From Osmia lignaria lignaria (lineage: Eukaryota; Arthropoda; Insecta; Hymenoptera; Megachilidae), in the NCBI RefSeq assembly GCF_051020975.1, contig NC_135040.1, positions 117,501 to 181,500 of the forward strand: DNA of 64,000 nt, written 5' to 3'. Under the pieces are notes generated by a model, which was given only the letters and a program-made list of their open reading frames with translations, made no database searches and was not told the DNA's origin. Positions within the stretch are counted from its first letter, which is position 1; every line of letters begins with the position of its first letter. Both the position numbers and the translations under genes were made by a program. Of this stretch, positions 42,600 through 53,042 are shown piece after piece.

Positions 42600-43060
42600 T
42601 TCAGCATAGAATGTGTTCTTTTACTGGACTCTTTTGATTTTGCGTTACGCCCAAATATTCGATGAATAGGTAACGAAAATGTGACGCTGGCAGAACGACA
42701 TAGTTCGAGCGAGTTCTTGAATGCTGGCGAACGTAGAAAAGCACAAATAGCGAAAGAGAAAGAGGTCCGAGAATTAAAGAGCCCGAAAAAAAACATTTGA
42801 GTGAGACAATATTCATTCAACCATAACTTTTTTAGTTTTCATTTTTGCTAAATGAAACTTTTACCAATGTAATTGTAACATTCTTCTGATGAAAATAAGA
42901 CCAAACACGACATAATTTGCATTATATTTACTTATTTATTTAAAACCTAATGCAAATATATGTCGTATTTGATCTTGTTTTAATCGAAAAATTTCATCAA
43001 TACGCTAGTGGAAGTTTCATTCAAAAGAAAAATCAGTCATTAGTAATTATAAAGCAACGA
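42600..43060. repeat. Palindromic Tigger-MITE fragment
   Basis: CTAAATGAAACTTTTACCAA ... ACCAAACACGACATA (42845-42915) is repeated inverted at 42960-43030 (TATGTCGTATTTGATCTTGT, GTGGAAGTTTCATT). The flank 42690-42800 matches 34910-35020. No ORF. Confidence 0.7.
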
Positions 43061-43253
43061 AGCGAAAGTGCATCATAGGTACACAAAAAAAACATACGGT
43101 TTATACCAAGCTTAACATTTTCTATTGTATTATGGTAATCACTATATTATAGTTTTGTTTCCTTGTTGTATTATAGGAAAGTAAAATATGCAATATCGTA
43201 TAAGCGTGGACCAGGTGCAATAGTTGCAAGAAACCTGATATGTATATAACAAA

Positions 43254-43638
43254 CTAGCTGTGTTACCCGGCGCTGCCCGGGTGGTATTTTGTCTGTGAGT
43301 GTATGAGAAAAAAAGATGAATGCTGAATGCGGGAAGCAGCACCGACAGCGCCACCATTCATCCCCACCGCAGAGGTACGAAGATATTCCCACTACTATGT
43401 AATCACAGCAGCGGTGGGGATTAGCAGTTCTGCTGAACTGTTCTGCGCTACGATTGACACAAACGAAATAAACAATATTTTACACGTTTCCCGATGCAAC
43501 AGCGTAATAAAACTGAGCCTATGTCCTTCGCAAGGTTATAAGGAACACATAAAAAAGAATCGGATCAAAATCGAAGCAGCAGATTTGGAGATTACCCCGA
43601 ACAAAGAAAATGCTTGCAGCTTTATATATTAGTATAGA
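43254..43638 (-). mobile_element. Non-autonomous Helitron, 385 bp
   Basis: On the minus strand it starts TCTATACTAATATATAA and ends CCCGGGCAGCGCCGGGTAAC, then ACAGCTAG followed by T. The 5' TC, 3' CTAG, subterminal hairpin (CCCGGGCAGCGCCGGG) and A/T insertion point are Helitron hallmarks. An open frame inside (43327-43632) shows no known domain. Confidence 0.82.
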
Positions 43639-43789
43639 TTAAATGAGGAATGCAATTGTATCTAATCCATCTTTCATTGTAATGACCATTCAGAGAATAA
43701 AATTATAATAGTTGTAAGGAATAAGAAATAAAACTGACAAACCGTTAAAGATTGAAATTTCTTTATATCCTTACAATTTAACCTAGCCA

Positions 43790-44383
43790 ATTTTCCTCGT
43801 ATGTATTCGGATTTACGTATTGCAATAGTTAGAATAACAGTAATATCTAATTGAAGAAATTACTTCTGTATCACGTACTTTTATTATATGTACGTACATA
43901 CATATGTATATACATAACACTTAAATATTAATTAAAAAAATATCAAAGAAAGATGCAGTTCAACTCCTTTTTTTAACTGCTTCCCAAGTTAATGTATTTC
44001 ATAGTATTAATGTATTAAAAATGTATTTTTATGTATTTAAAAAACGTTAATGCATTAAGAATCAGAACTGAAACCGTAAAATCGGGATTCGAACTGATTT
44101 TCCTGGTTTCTTAATTCAGCCATATTGCCATGGACGAAATTATATTATTTTGTCGATTCGTCGATGCTACTGCCACGTGCTTTAGCGGCTTGAGCATCGA
44201 GCCGATAACGTAGAAATGACGAGAGCAGCCGAACTCTGCCAAACCTGCAGAGCTCACACGGACACGTGGGACAACGCGCTTGTGTTAGATGAAACAACTG
44301 CGGTAGGGTAGTCACTGGGACGTCGTGGGACGTCGTGGAGAGGGTAAAGATTTGTCTCACGTTCCATGGTTCTGGCATCACTG
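43790..44383 (-). repeat. hAT-like element right terminal inverted repeat
   Basis: Reverse complement of 31350-31960. Ends with CTGGCATCACTG at 44372-44383, directly before the TSD copy CCTCCGAC. Confidence 0.92.
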
Positions 44384-44391
44384 CCTCCGAC

Positions 44392-45388
44392 CCCTACCTT
44401 CTGCACGGCAGCATTGGCCAGTCCGGCGGCGGCGGCGGTGGTGGCTGCTGCAAATAAGAAACGGACGGCCAGTAGTCCACCATTGCCCCCGGCGCTCAAC
44501 GCCGGGAAGAAGAAGAAGGAAGAAGCCACTACCACCCAAACGGAATGGACGGAGGTGACCGTGAAGGGGAAGAAGAAGAAGAACAAGAAGAATAGCCCTC
44601 CGCTGCAGTCAGCAAACGGGAACGCGGCAACGGGCGAAGGGACGAAGTCGCGGAAAGGGAAAACAAAGAAGCGTGCCCGCCCAGAGGCCATCGCCCTCAA
44701 ACCCGCGCAAGGCAAAAGCTACGCGGAAATCTTGGGAGTCATCCGAAGCCAGGTTGACCCCGAGAAGTACTGAGTGAACATCGGTGCAATTCGGCGGACG
44801 AGGAACGGGGAGCTGAAGAAAACTATAGCGGAGAACAGAGACGGCCTCACCAGTGCCTTGCAGAAGGCGATAGGAGATGCTGGCAGTGTGCGAGTCCTGA
44901 TACCTAGAGCTGTTCTGGAAGTCAGGGATATGGATTGCTGCACCACTGAAGAAGAGGTAGTCGTAGCTGTGAAAGGCAAGCTACCGGGCTATGACGGGCC
45001 TCTCGTTTTAAGGTTAACCAGACCTAATAAGGCGGAACAACGGATGACGATCCTCACTGTTAGCGAAGATGCCGCCAACAAGCTGCTGGAGCAGTCTCAC
45101 CTTAGAGTTGGATGGGTGAACTGCAGGATCAGGCGCCGAAAGCAAATAACGCGATGCTTCCGGTGCCTGGGATATAGCCATGAAGGACGCGGGTGCAAGG
45201 GGCCCCATCGAAGTACCATGTGCTTTAAGTGCGGCAACTTGGAACATAAGGCGGCTGATTGCACGGCAAGCCCTAAGTGCTTCCTTTGTGCTGATGTTAA
45301 CACCGACCCAGATACGAGAAAGCACTTGGCGGGATCTGGCGAATGCAGGGTGTTCCGGGAAGCCCTAGCAAAGTCTGGAACGTCATAA
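44392..45388 (+). pseudogene. R1 gag, main part with three CCHC knuckles
   Basis: Continues the frame of 31024-31349. A Lys-rich stretch (VKGKKKKNKKN, residues about 55-70 of this part) and SYAEILGVIRSQVDPEKY lead to a TGA at 44771-44773, after which the same frame continues (VNIGAIRRTRNGELK). The C-terminus has three zinc knuckles: CFRCLGYSHEGRGC, CFKCGNLEHKAADC and CFLC..., as in R1-clade ORF1 proteins that coat the RNA. The TGA is probably a mutation. Ends near 45388, overlapping the start of ORF2. Confidence 0.88.
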
Positions 45389-45390
45389 TC

Positions 45391-46235
45391 GTGCAAGTAC
45401 TACAGGCAAACATGAATCGGAGCAGGACAGCTCACGACCTCCTCACACAGCTCTGTCTCGAAAAGGATGCTGATATAGTGCTCATCAGCGAACAATATCA
45501 GGACAGAGACGGGACCGGCTGGCAATCGGACGAGCTCGGGACAGCCGCGATCTGGATTCCAGACCCACGCCGATTCACGGTGGAGCGTCGGGGGACGGGT
45601 CGCGGGTTCGTGTGGGTAGGCAGTGGCGACGTCACGTATGTCAGCTGCTATTTCACCCCAATGAAAGAATAGGCGACTTCCAAGAGAAGCTGGACGGGTT
45701 AGAGGACGCGGTCCGAGACATGAGTTGTGAGGTTATCGTTGCTGGTGACTTCAACACGAAGGCCGTGGAATGGGGAATGGAGCCGGACTCCAGGGGTCGA
45801 AGGGTCATGGAGATGGCCTCCAGACTGGGCCTGGTAGTGCTGAACTCCGGTCAAACCTCGACCTTCCGGAGACCAGGATATCGGCAGACCATTGTCGACA
45901 TTTCCTTCTCCACCGAGGCATTGGAGGCGCGTGTGCACGATTGGCGCGTGATCGAGGATTATACCAGTAGTGATCACCAGTATATCACCTACTCGGTCCG
46001 ACATCGCGCGCCGCGTCGCGTATACGCTGCACAACCGCGTTACCAGTGGAGAGCGGACCGAGCTGACCACGAAGCTCTCTTTCACGCGTTAGAGCTTGGG
46101 AAACCCTCCCTGGAGAGTATCCCCCGTGGTACTGACCCAAGGAAGAAGGCTGAGCGGTTAGCCAGTCAGACAATGGCTCATATCCAACGGGCTTGTGAGC
46201 TCTCAGTGCCGAGGGTGCGGATAGGTCACCGGTGA
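45391..46235 (+). pseudogene. R1 ORF2 endonuclease domain, frameshifted
   Basis: AP-type endonuclease that nicks the target. VLQANMNRSRTAHDLL is the N-terminal Asn motif, LISEQYQDRD the catalytic Glu region, VIVAGDFNTKAVEWG the Asp/Asn motif, and TSSDHQYITY the C-terminal Asp-His. A one-base shift near 45660 moves from the first frame (ends 45672) to the second (45612-46235), and a TGA at 46233-46235 precedes continuing homologous sequence. Endonuclease type plus satellite location fits a site-directed R1 relative. Confidence 0.85.
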
Positions 46236-47680
46236 CCAGTATACTGGTGGACTGCCGAAATAGCGGCGCTCAGGGGCAGGTGCTTGAGGCTCCGACGGGT
46301 AGCCCAACGGGCCAGACGAAGGGAGGATGTGGCACCCCAATCGACTGCCGATTACAAGGCGGCCAGACGGGAGTTACGCCACGCAATTAGAGTGAGCCAG
46401 CGTCGGTGCTGGCAACAACTAGGGGATGACCTTAACCGGGACCCTTGGGGCCTAGGATATAGGGTTGTCAAGAAAAAGCTCGGGGCCCAAGTAGCTGTGG
46501 GTCCAATGGACTCCTGCACAATGAGGCACATTGTGGACACCCTGTTCCCCGATCACCCTAAAAGATCGGAACGTCAGCATCCGACGTGGGAGCCAAATGC
46601 GCCCCCTTCACTCGCGAAGAGCTCGTCGCCGCCGTAAGTTCGCTCCGGAACAAAAAAGCATCAGGACCTGATGGGCTCTCTCCGGAGCTGATAAAGCTGG
46701 TGGCTAGCAGTCATCCCGAGCTCTTGCTGAACATGTATAACGCCTGCCTGAAGGCCGGAGTTTTCTACTCCCGCTGGAAGTGCGCGCGGTTGGTGCTGAT
46801 CAGCAAGGGTAAGGGGCCACCAGATTCTCCTTCATCCTTCCGGCCGCTATGCATGCTTAATACGGCAGGGAAGGTGCTGGAAAAGCTATTGAAGACACGG
46901 CTTCAAGCAGCAGTGGAGGCGGCTGGTGGCCTTGCTCCGCGCCAGTATGGCTTCCGCAGGGGACGGTCAACCATCGACGCGGTCCAGGAGATGGTAACAG
47001 CCGCACGCGCTACCGAACGGGGGAACCATTACTCGCGTCCAATGTGCCTGCTAGTAACATTGGACGTGAGGAATGCATTCAACTCTGTTGGGTGGCAAAA
47101 GATCTTGATGGCACTGGAGCGGGAATTCCGTGTTCCAGAATATTTGTTACGTATTCTGGACGACTACCTGAGGTCCCGCTTCATAACGTACCACACTTTG
47201 GACGGCCCAGCGAGGAAAGAGCTGACCGCAGGGGCGGCACAGGGTTCCATATTGGGCCCGGATTTGTGGAATATTTTCTACAACGGGATCTTGTGTATAC
47301 ACATGCCCGCAGGTGCATATCTCGTTGGATATGCGGACGATGTTGGAGTCATACTGGTCGAGCGGGGGCTGGAAGCCTTTCAGATGCGCTTCAACCAAGT
47401 CATGCGACGGGTCAGAGCTTGGATGGAGGAACATGGACTCGTTGGCAACAGCGGAGACGGAGTTAGTGCTGCTAACAAAGAAGTGCATACCAGCCTCACT
47501 ACCTATGATGGTTGGGGACGTGACGCTCGAAACCAAGAGGGCCGTAAGGTACCTGGGGGTGACTCTAGATTCCAAGCTCACCTATTGGGATCATTTCCGG
47601 AAGGCCTGCGACAAGGCGGTGAAGGTGACAATTGCGATCAGCACCTTAATGAAAAACATTGGGGGCCCGCGACCCTGTAA
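46236..47680 (+). pseudogene. R1 ORF2 reverse transcriptase domain
   Basis: 46236-46600 is the linker (RRELRHAIRVSQRRCWQQL); a frameshift near 46590 leads to the RT frame 46586-47680. RT motifs: ASGPDGLSPELIK, FRPLCMLNTAGKVLEKLL, QYGFRRGRSTIDAV, LVTLDVRNAFNSV, AAQGSILGPDLWN and the catalytic GYADDVGV (about 47327-47350). Near 47445 another shift makes the rest of this frame meaningless. It would copy element RNA at the nicked target. Confidence 0.9.
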
Positions 47681-48358
47681 GCGCCGGCTACTTCTCCGCA
47701 CTGCTGAGGCCATAATGCTCTACGGAGCCGAGATTTAGGCGGACGCACTGCGGGTGGATAAGTACAGGAAGCACATGGAGTCCGTGCACCGGAGAGGTGT
47801 TCTGCGTGTGGCCTGCGCTTATCGGACCGTCTCTGAGCCTGCGGTCATGGTCGTGGCCGGGGTGATGCCCATCGACCTGCAGGCCAGGAGAGAAAGGTGG
47901 CCTACGAGCAACGAGCCGCACTAGGAAGGGACGAGGCCAAGGCAGCGGCAAGACGCGACGCCATGAAGACCTGGCAGAATCGGTGGATGCTGGAGACCCG
48001 CGGCCGGTGGACAGCTCGCCTCAAACCGGATGTGAGTAGTTGGCTAGCCGCGAACACGGGGAGAACAACTACATCCTGACGCAGTTCCTGACCGAGCATG
48101 GACTGTTCCGCCACTACCTCTATACAAGGAAAAAGGAGGAGGACCCAGGCTGCGCCCACTGCGAAGCAGAAAGAGATGACGCCCTCCACACATTCTTCCA
48201 GTGCAAGGAGTGGAGTGTGGAGAGGACTAATTTAAAGAGGGATGTGGGGAGGATAACGCCGGACAACATCACTCGGCGGATGCTCTCCGACGTCCGAGTA
48301 TGGGGGAGGATAGCAACCTACGTGGAGGCAGTCCTCCGAGGAAAAAAGCGCAATGTAC
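47440..48358 (+). pseudogene. R1 ORF2 C-terminal region with zinc motif
   Basis: In the frame of 47313-47738: RAVRYLGVTLDSKLTYWDHF (RT thumb), a TAG at 47736-47738 (GAEI then ADALRVDKYRKHM). Then further frames: QNRWMLETRGRWTARL (47960), and ILTQFLTEHGLFRHYLYTRK with GCAHCEAERDDALHTFFQC (48070-48210), the CxxC..H...C element at the end of R1-clade proteins. The 3' end merges into satellite at about 48358 with no poly(A). Confidence 0.85.
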
Positions 48359-49555
48359 ATTTCAATGTACATTTAATAACAATATCATTAGTACTATACC
48401 TACATTAGATATGCAATGTACAATTAATAACAATATCATTATTACCATATCTACATTCGATATAATGTCATAGTGATACATTCCAACAGATCAATGTACC
48501 TACATTTAGTACCAATGTCATTATTACCATATCTACACTAGATTTAATGTAATATACTGATTACTACCCACAGATCAATGTACATTTAATAACAATATCA
48601 TCAGTACTATATCTACACTTGATATCATGTAATATACTGATTCCTTCACACAGATCAATGTACATTTAATAACAATATCATTAGTACTATGTTTACATTC
48701 GATTTAATGTAATATACTGATTCCATCCCACAGATCAATGTACATTTAATAACAATATCATTAGCACTATATCTACATTCGATATAACATACTGATTCAT
48801 TCCCACACATCAATGTACATTTAACATCAATATCACTCGCGCTATATCTACATTCGATATAATGTAATATATTGATTCCTTCCCACAGATCAATGTATGT
48901 TTAATAACAATATCATTATTACTAAATTTACATTGGACATAATGTCATATACATATAGTAGTAATAATATTGTTATAAAACGTACCTTGATCTGTGGGTG
49001 GGAATCAGTATATTAGATTATGTGTAATGTGGATATAGTAATAACGATACTGCTATTATATGTACATTGATGTGTTGGAAGGAATCAGTATATTACATTA
49101 TGTCCAACGTACATGTAGTGATAATGAGATTGTTATTAAATGTACATTGATCGGTGGGAGGGAATCAGTATATTGCATCATATCCAACGTAGATATAGTA
49201 ATAATGACATTGTTATTAAATGTCCATTGATCGGTGGGAATGAATCAGTATATTACATTATATCGAATGTAGATATAGTAGTAATGATATTGTTGTTAAA
49301 TGTACACTGATCTGTGGGAAGGAATCAGTATTATATATTATATGTAATGTGGATATAGTACTAATGATGTTCTAATCAAATGTACATTGATCTGTGGGAA
49401 TGAATGAGTATATTACATTCTATCGAATGTAGATATAGTACCAATGATATTGTTATTAAATGTCCATTGATCGGTGGGAATGAATCAGTATATTACATTA
49501 TATCTAATGTAGATATGGTAATACTGATTTGGTTGTTAAATGTACATTACAGATG
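48359..49555. repeat. 80-bp satellite, right block, with orientation switch
   Basis: About 15 units of the 80-bp satellite of 30112-30534. From 48359 to about 48950 units read in plus orientation (AATGTACATTTAATAACAAT); from about 48955 to 49555 they are inverted (TTGTTATTAAATGTACATTG, TCTGTGGGAATGAATCAGTA). The two halves form a large inverted repeat. Confidence 0.93.
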
Positions 49556-51230
49556 AGGCCCCTTTCCTTGAGTTAAATCTGCAAATATCTCGAAAACGAT
49601 GCGAGCTGTGGCAAAATGTTAAGAGACCTTTTTTGTAGGAAATTAAGTTTCCTACTATTCATGTTCTATGATATTTTTTGATCAGATGCGTAGTTTTCGA
49701 GATATATCGAGATACTTAAAAGTTCCGAAGCCGCACCAACATAATAAAGATACAGAAACACCGTGGCCCCTTTCTTTGAAATAACTCTGCACTATTCCGA
49801 GCTGCAAATGCCACTTCCAGCTTAGCTAGATCTGATCAAAAATCTGATCAAAAAATATCATAGAACATAAATAGTAGGAAACGAAATTTCCTACAAAAGA
49901 GGTCTCTTAACAGTTTGCCATAGCTCGCATCCTTTCCGAGATATTTGCAGATTTAGCTCGAGGAAAGGGGCTTCACGGACATATTCCGAGATACTTCCTC
50001 TTCTTGTTGTTCATCTTCTGCACAGCTAAGCTGGAAGTTGCATTTGCAGCTCGGGATAGTGCAGAGTTATCTCAAAGAAAGGGGCCACGGTGGTTCTGTA
50101 TCTTTATTATGTTGGTGCGGCTTCGTAACTTTTAAATATCTCGATATATCTCGAAAACTACGCATCCGATCAAAAAATATCATAGAACATAAATAGTTGT
50201 AAACTTAATTGCCTACAAAACAGGCCTGTTATCACTTTGCCATAGCTCGCATCGTTTCCGAGATATTTGCAGATTTATCTCAAGGAAAGGGGCCTCAGGG
50301 ACATATTACGAGATATTCCTTCTTCTTGTTGTTCTTCTTCTGCACAGCTAAGCTGGAAGTTGCATTTGCAGCTCGGAAGAGTGCAGAGTTATCTCAAGGT
50401 AAGGGGCCACGGCGTTTCCGTATCTTTATTATGTTCATGCGTCTTCCGAACTTTTAAATATCTCGATGTATCTCGAAAACTACGCATCTGATCAAAAAAT
50501 TTCATACAACATAAATAGTAGGACACTTAATTTCCCACAAAAAAGGTCTCTTAAGATTTTGCCATAGCTGGCATCGTTTCCGAGATATTTGCAGATTTAG
50601 CTCATGAAAAGGGGCCTCACGGACATATTCCGAGATATTTCTTCTTCTCCGTTGTTCTCCTTCTGCACAACTAAGCTGGAAGTTGCATTTGCAGCTCGGG
50701 ATAGTGCAGAGTTATCTCAAAGAAAGGGGCCACGGTGGTTCTGTATCTTTATTATGTTGGTGCGGCTTCGTAACTTTTAAATATCTCGATATATCTCGAA
50801 AAGTACGCATCTGATTAAAAAATATCATACAACGTAAATAGTCGGAAACTTAATTGCCTACAAAAAAGGTCTCTCAACATTTTGCCATAGCTCGCATCGT
50901 TACCGAGATATTTGCAGATTTAGCTCAAGGAAAGGGGCCTCACGGACATATTCCGAGATATTTCCTCTTCTTGTTGTTCTTCTTCTGCACAGCTAAGCTG
51001 GAAGTGGCATTTGCAGCTCGGAATAGTGCAGTGTTATCTCAAGGAAAGAGGCCACGGCGTTTCCGTATCTTTATTATGTTCGTGCGTCTTCGGAACTTTT
51101 AATATCTCTATATATCTCGAAAACTACGCATCTGATCAAAAAATTTCATAGAACATAAATAGTAGGACACTTAATTTCCCACAAGAAAGGTCTCTCACCA
51201 TTTTGCCATAGCTCGCATCGTATTGTCCCT
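49556..51230. repeat. 322-bp satellite with inverted leading unit
   Basis: TAAGCTGGAAGTTGCATTTG recurs at about 50027, 50349, 50672 and 50994 (period 322-323 bp). Each unit has CATAGCTCGCATCGTTTCCG, AGATATTTGCAGATTTA, GGAAAGGGGCCTCACGG and ATCTCGAAAACTACGCATC. The first part (49556-49840) is an inverted unit. Short ORFs in it are repeat translations. Confidence 0.93.
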
Positions 51231-51975
51231 CTCATGACGACATGACAGTGTGGTGTTCCTGTAAGAGTTTTAATTTATGCCATTAAGATGTGCTATTTCT
51301 GCTATTTTATTATTATATGGTGTTGCAATTATGTTATTATTATTATTACCTTACCTTGGTTCTTTTCGTCCCTTTTCCTTTTCATTTTCTTCTTCTTTTC
51401 TTTTCTTTCCTCACAGTTGTAATTGAACCTTCTTAATTGGTTAACTTGTTCCTTTTAACGAGTCCTTTTATGTTGGTTTTGTATTCCTGCTGACACTTTC
51501 CTGCTTTGACACATTAGGGTTAGGGTTATATCTCTGTAATAATCTTGTCACCCGTTATCTCTGAATTGGCTCTCTTATGGCTTAATTTACTTACCTACTT
51601 TTATACTTACTAGTACTTTGCTATTTCTCTCTTCTTTGATTTATTGTCCTCCTCCGACTCTCCTTCTACTTCCTGCTGGTGAAACTCTTGTGATTCTTGC
51701 AATACTTCACATCTGTTCTACGGTCTTCAATATGTATGTTTTCAATATTGTTTTTGATAAGAATACAATATTTATTATTGATAAGAATACAGTGCTTAAT
51801 AATATAAACTGCGTCTCGCTATGTTTCGCTACGCACGCTTCCACTGCGACGACACCATACACAAAATAACGTACCATACAACCGCTCTCTTAATGAGGAC
51901 AGCACTTCTCGAATCTATGAGAATGTAATATATAGAAATGTACCACACTCTCAACAGTTTTGCTTTGTTCTAATA
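51231..51975. other. AT-rich non-coding stretch
   Basis: Pyrimidine-rich tracts (CTTTTCCTTTTCATTTTCTT) and a GGGTTAGGGTTA-type motif near 51507. An 83-codon frame at 51618-51869 has no recognisable features. Confidence 0.35.
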
Positions 51976-52014
51976 TCCATACTAATATTATAAATGCGAA
52001 AGTAACTCTGTCTA

Positions 52015-52055
<41 letters not shown>

Positions 52056-52531
52056 TACCTTTTCACGCCTTAACCGCTGAACAGATTTCGATAAAACTTG
52101 GCAAGGAGATAGATTGCATCCTTAGGAAGGTCATAGGCTACCTATTGTTTTCCAAAAAATAAAAAGAACAGATTTCCGTGAGCTTCAAATATGTTATAGA
52201 TCAGGTTTCGGAATTAACTGCTCTTCTCGGCCGATTGTCAGATGTCACGCCTCCTTTCCCGCGCCGCACGTCTTGGCCCCCGCGGCGACCGTAGTGCTTG
52301 GATAACCTCAAGCGCGTATCATATGAATCGCGCATGGCGCATTAGGGCGACAACCGTAATAATAGATTTCCAAATCACCCATGACGTACTGTTATCGATG
52401 CGTTATTTTTTGTCACGCGCGATTCTAATGATACGCGCTTGAGGTAATGCAGTTATATCAATTAAGATATTGCACATATATTAAAATAAAATAAAAAATT
52501 CAACGCGAACGAAGTCGCGGGTATCTTCTAG
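51976..52531 (+). mobile_element. Non-autonomous Helitron, 556 bp
   Basis: Starts TCCATACTAATATTATAAAT after A, contains a (TCTG)n tract at 52008-52054, and ends with hairpin CGCGAACGAAGTCGCG, then GGTATCTTCTAG followed by T. TC/CTAG ends, terminal hairpin and A-T insertion site identify a Helitron of the common insect type. No Rep/helicase gene. Confidence 0.88.
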
Positions 52532-52569
52532 TATACTATACTATCTCACTGTAGGAATCACTCAATTTA

Positions 52570-53040
52570 CAATAATGCTTTGAAATAAGCAAGTGGTCTC
52601 TGCTTCGAAATAAGCAACTCGCTATCCCCTCTTCTTTGTTTGAAGTCGCCCGCAAAGTGAGAGGTACGAGAAATGAGTAAGAGGTCTATGAAAGCGCGAA
52701 ACCGATGTTTAGGGTAATAAATTTCACGCTCGACTGAGCATTGACATCGGTTAGTAGAAGAAGGATGGAATATATATAATGCTTTCTCAGTCGGGTATAT
52801 TTGCTTCGAAATAAAGCATAGTGCGAGAATGAGAGGGCATGCTATATTCTATCCTTGTTGAAAAAATAACATCGCTGCTCGGCCGATCACTTTATGATTT
52901 GCCGCTACCTCGGATCTCTCACTCGTTTCTCGCGTTCTCTATCGTCCCGTTTCGAGAACAAAGTCAAGCCGAATAGCAACCTGCTTCGAAATAAGCAACT
53001 GTTCGGTCCCGAGTCACTTGCTTATTTCGAAGCATTACTA
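52570..53040. mobile_element. 471-bp MITE, copy 2
   Basis: Same length as the copy at 39515-39985 and nearly the same sequence, differing mainly at the tips (CAATAATGCTTTGAAATAAG here) and at one base near 52990. TA flanks on both sides. Confidence 0.92.
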
Positions 53041-53042
53041 TA

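Larger units (their letters stand above)
31350..44383. mobile_element. 13.03-kb hAT-like element with long inverted repeats
   Basis: Ends CAGTGATGCCAGAACC in inverted orientation, flanked by an exact 8-bp duplication CCTCCGAC (31342-31349 and 44384-44391). The 8-bp duplication and CAGTG-type terminus are typical of hAT transposons. Terminal inverted repeats are near-identical for about 600 bp (31350-31960 and 43790-44383). No hAT transposase is visible; the interior holds a piggyBac remnant, MITEs nested up to three deep, a Helitron and AT-rich repeats. It is therefore a giant non-autonomous element or one that lost its transposase. Confidence 0.85.
30535..48358 (+). mobile_element. R1-clade non-LTR retrotransposon, interrupted and decayed
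   Basis: A plus-strand element with gag (three CCHC knuckles), AP-type endonuclease, reverse transcriptase and a C-terminal zinc motif, about 4.8 kb when the 13-kb hAT-like insertion (31350-44383) is removed. It lies in the 80-bp satellite, with nearly the same satellite segment (CATTTAATAACAATATCATT ... ATTAGATATG) at both edges, suggesting target-site preference or a long target duplication. Several frameshifts and stops make it inactive. Confidence 0.88.

Noticed and set aside
43327..43632. 101-codon ORF in the minus-strand Helitron
   Set aside because: No Rep or helicase motif; a chance frame in a non-autonomous element.
49556..51230. Regularly spaced repeats considered as a CRISPR array
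   Set aside because: 322-bp monomers without short repeat/unique spacer structure, in an insect-type genome; it is a satellite.
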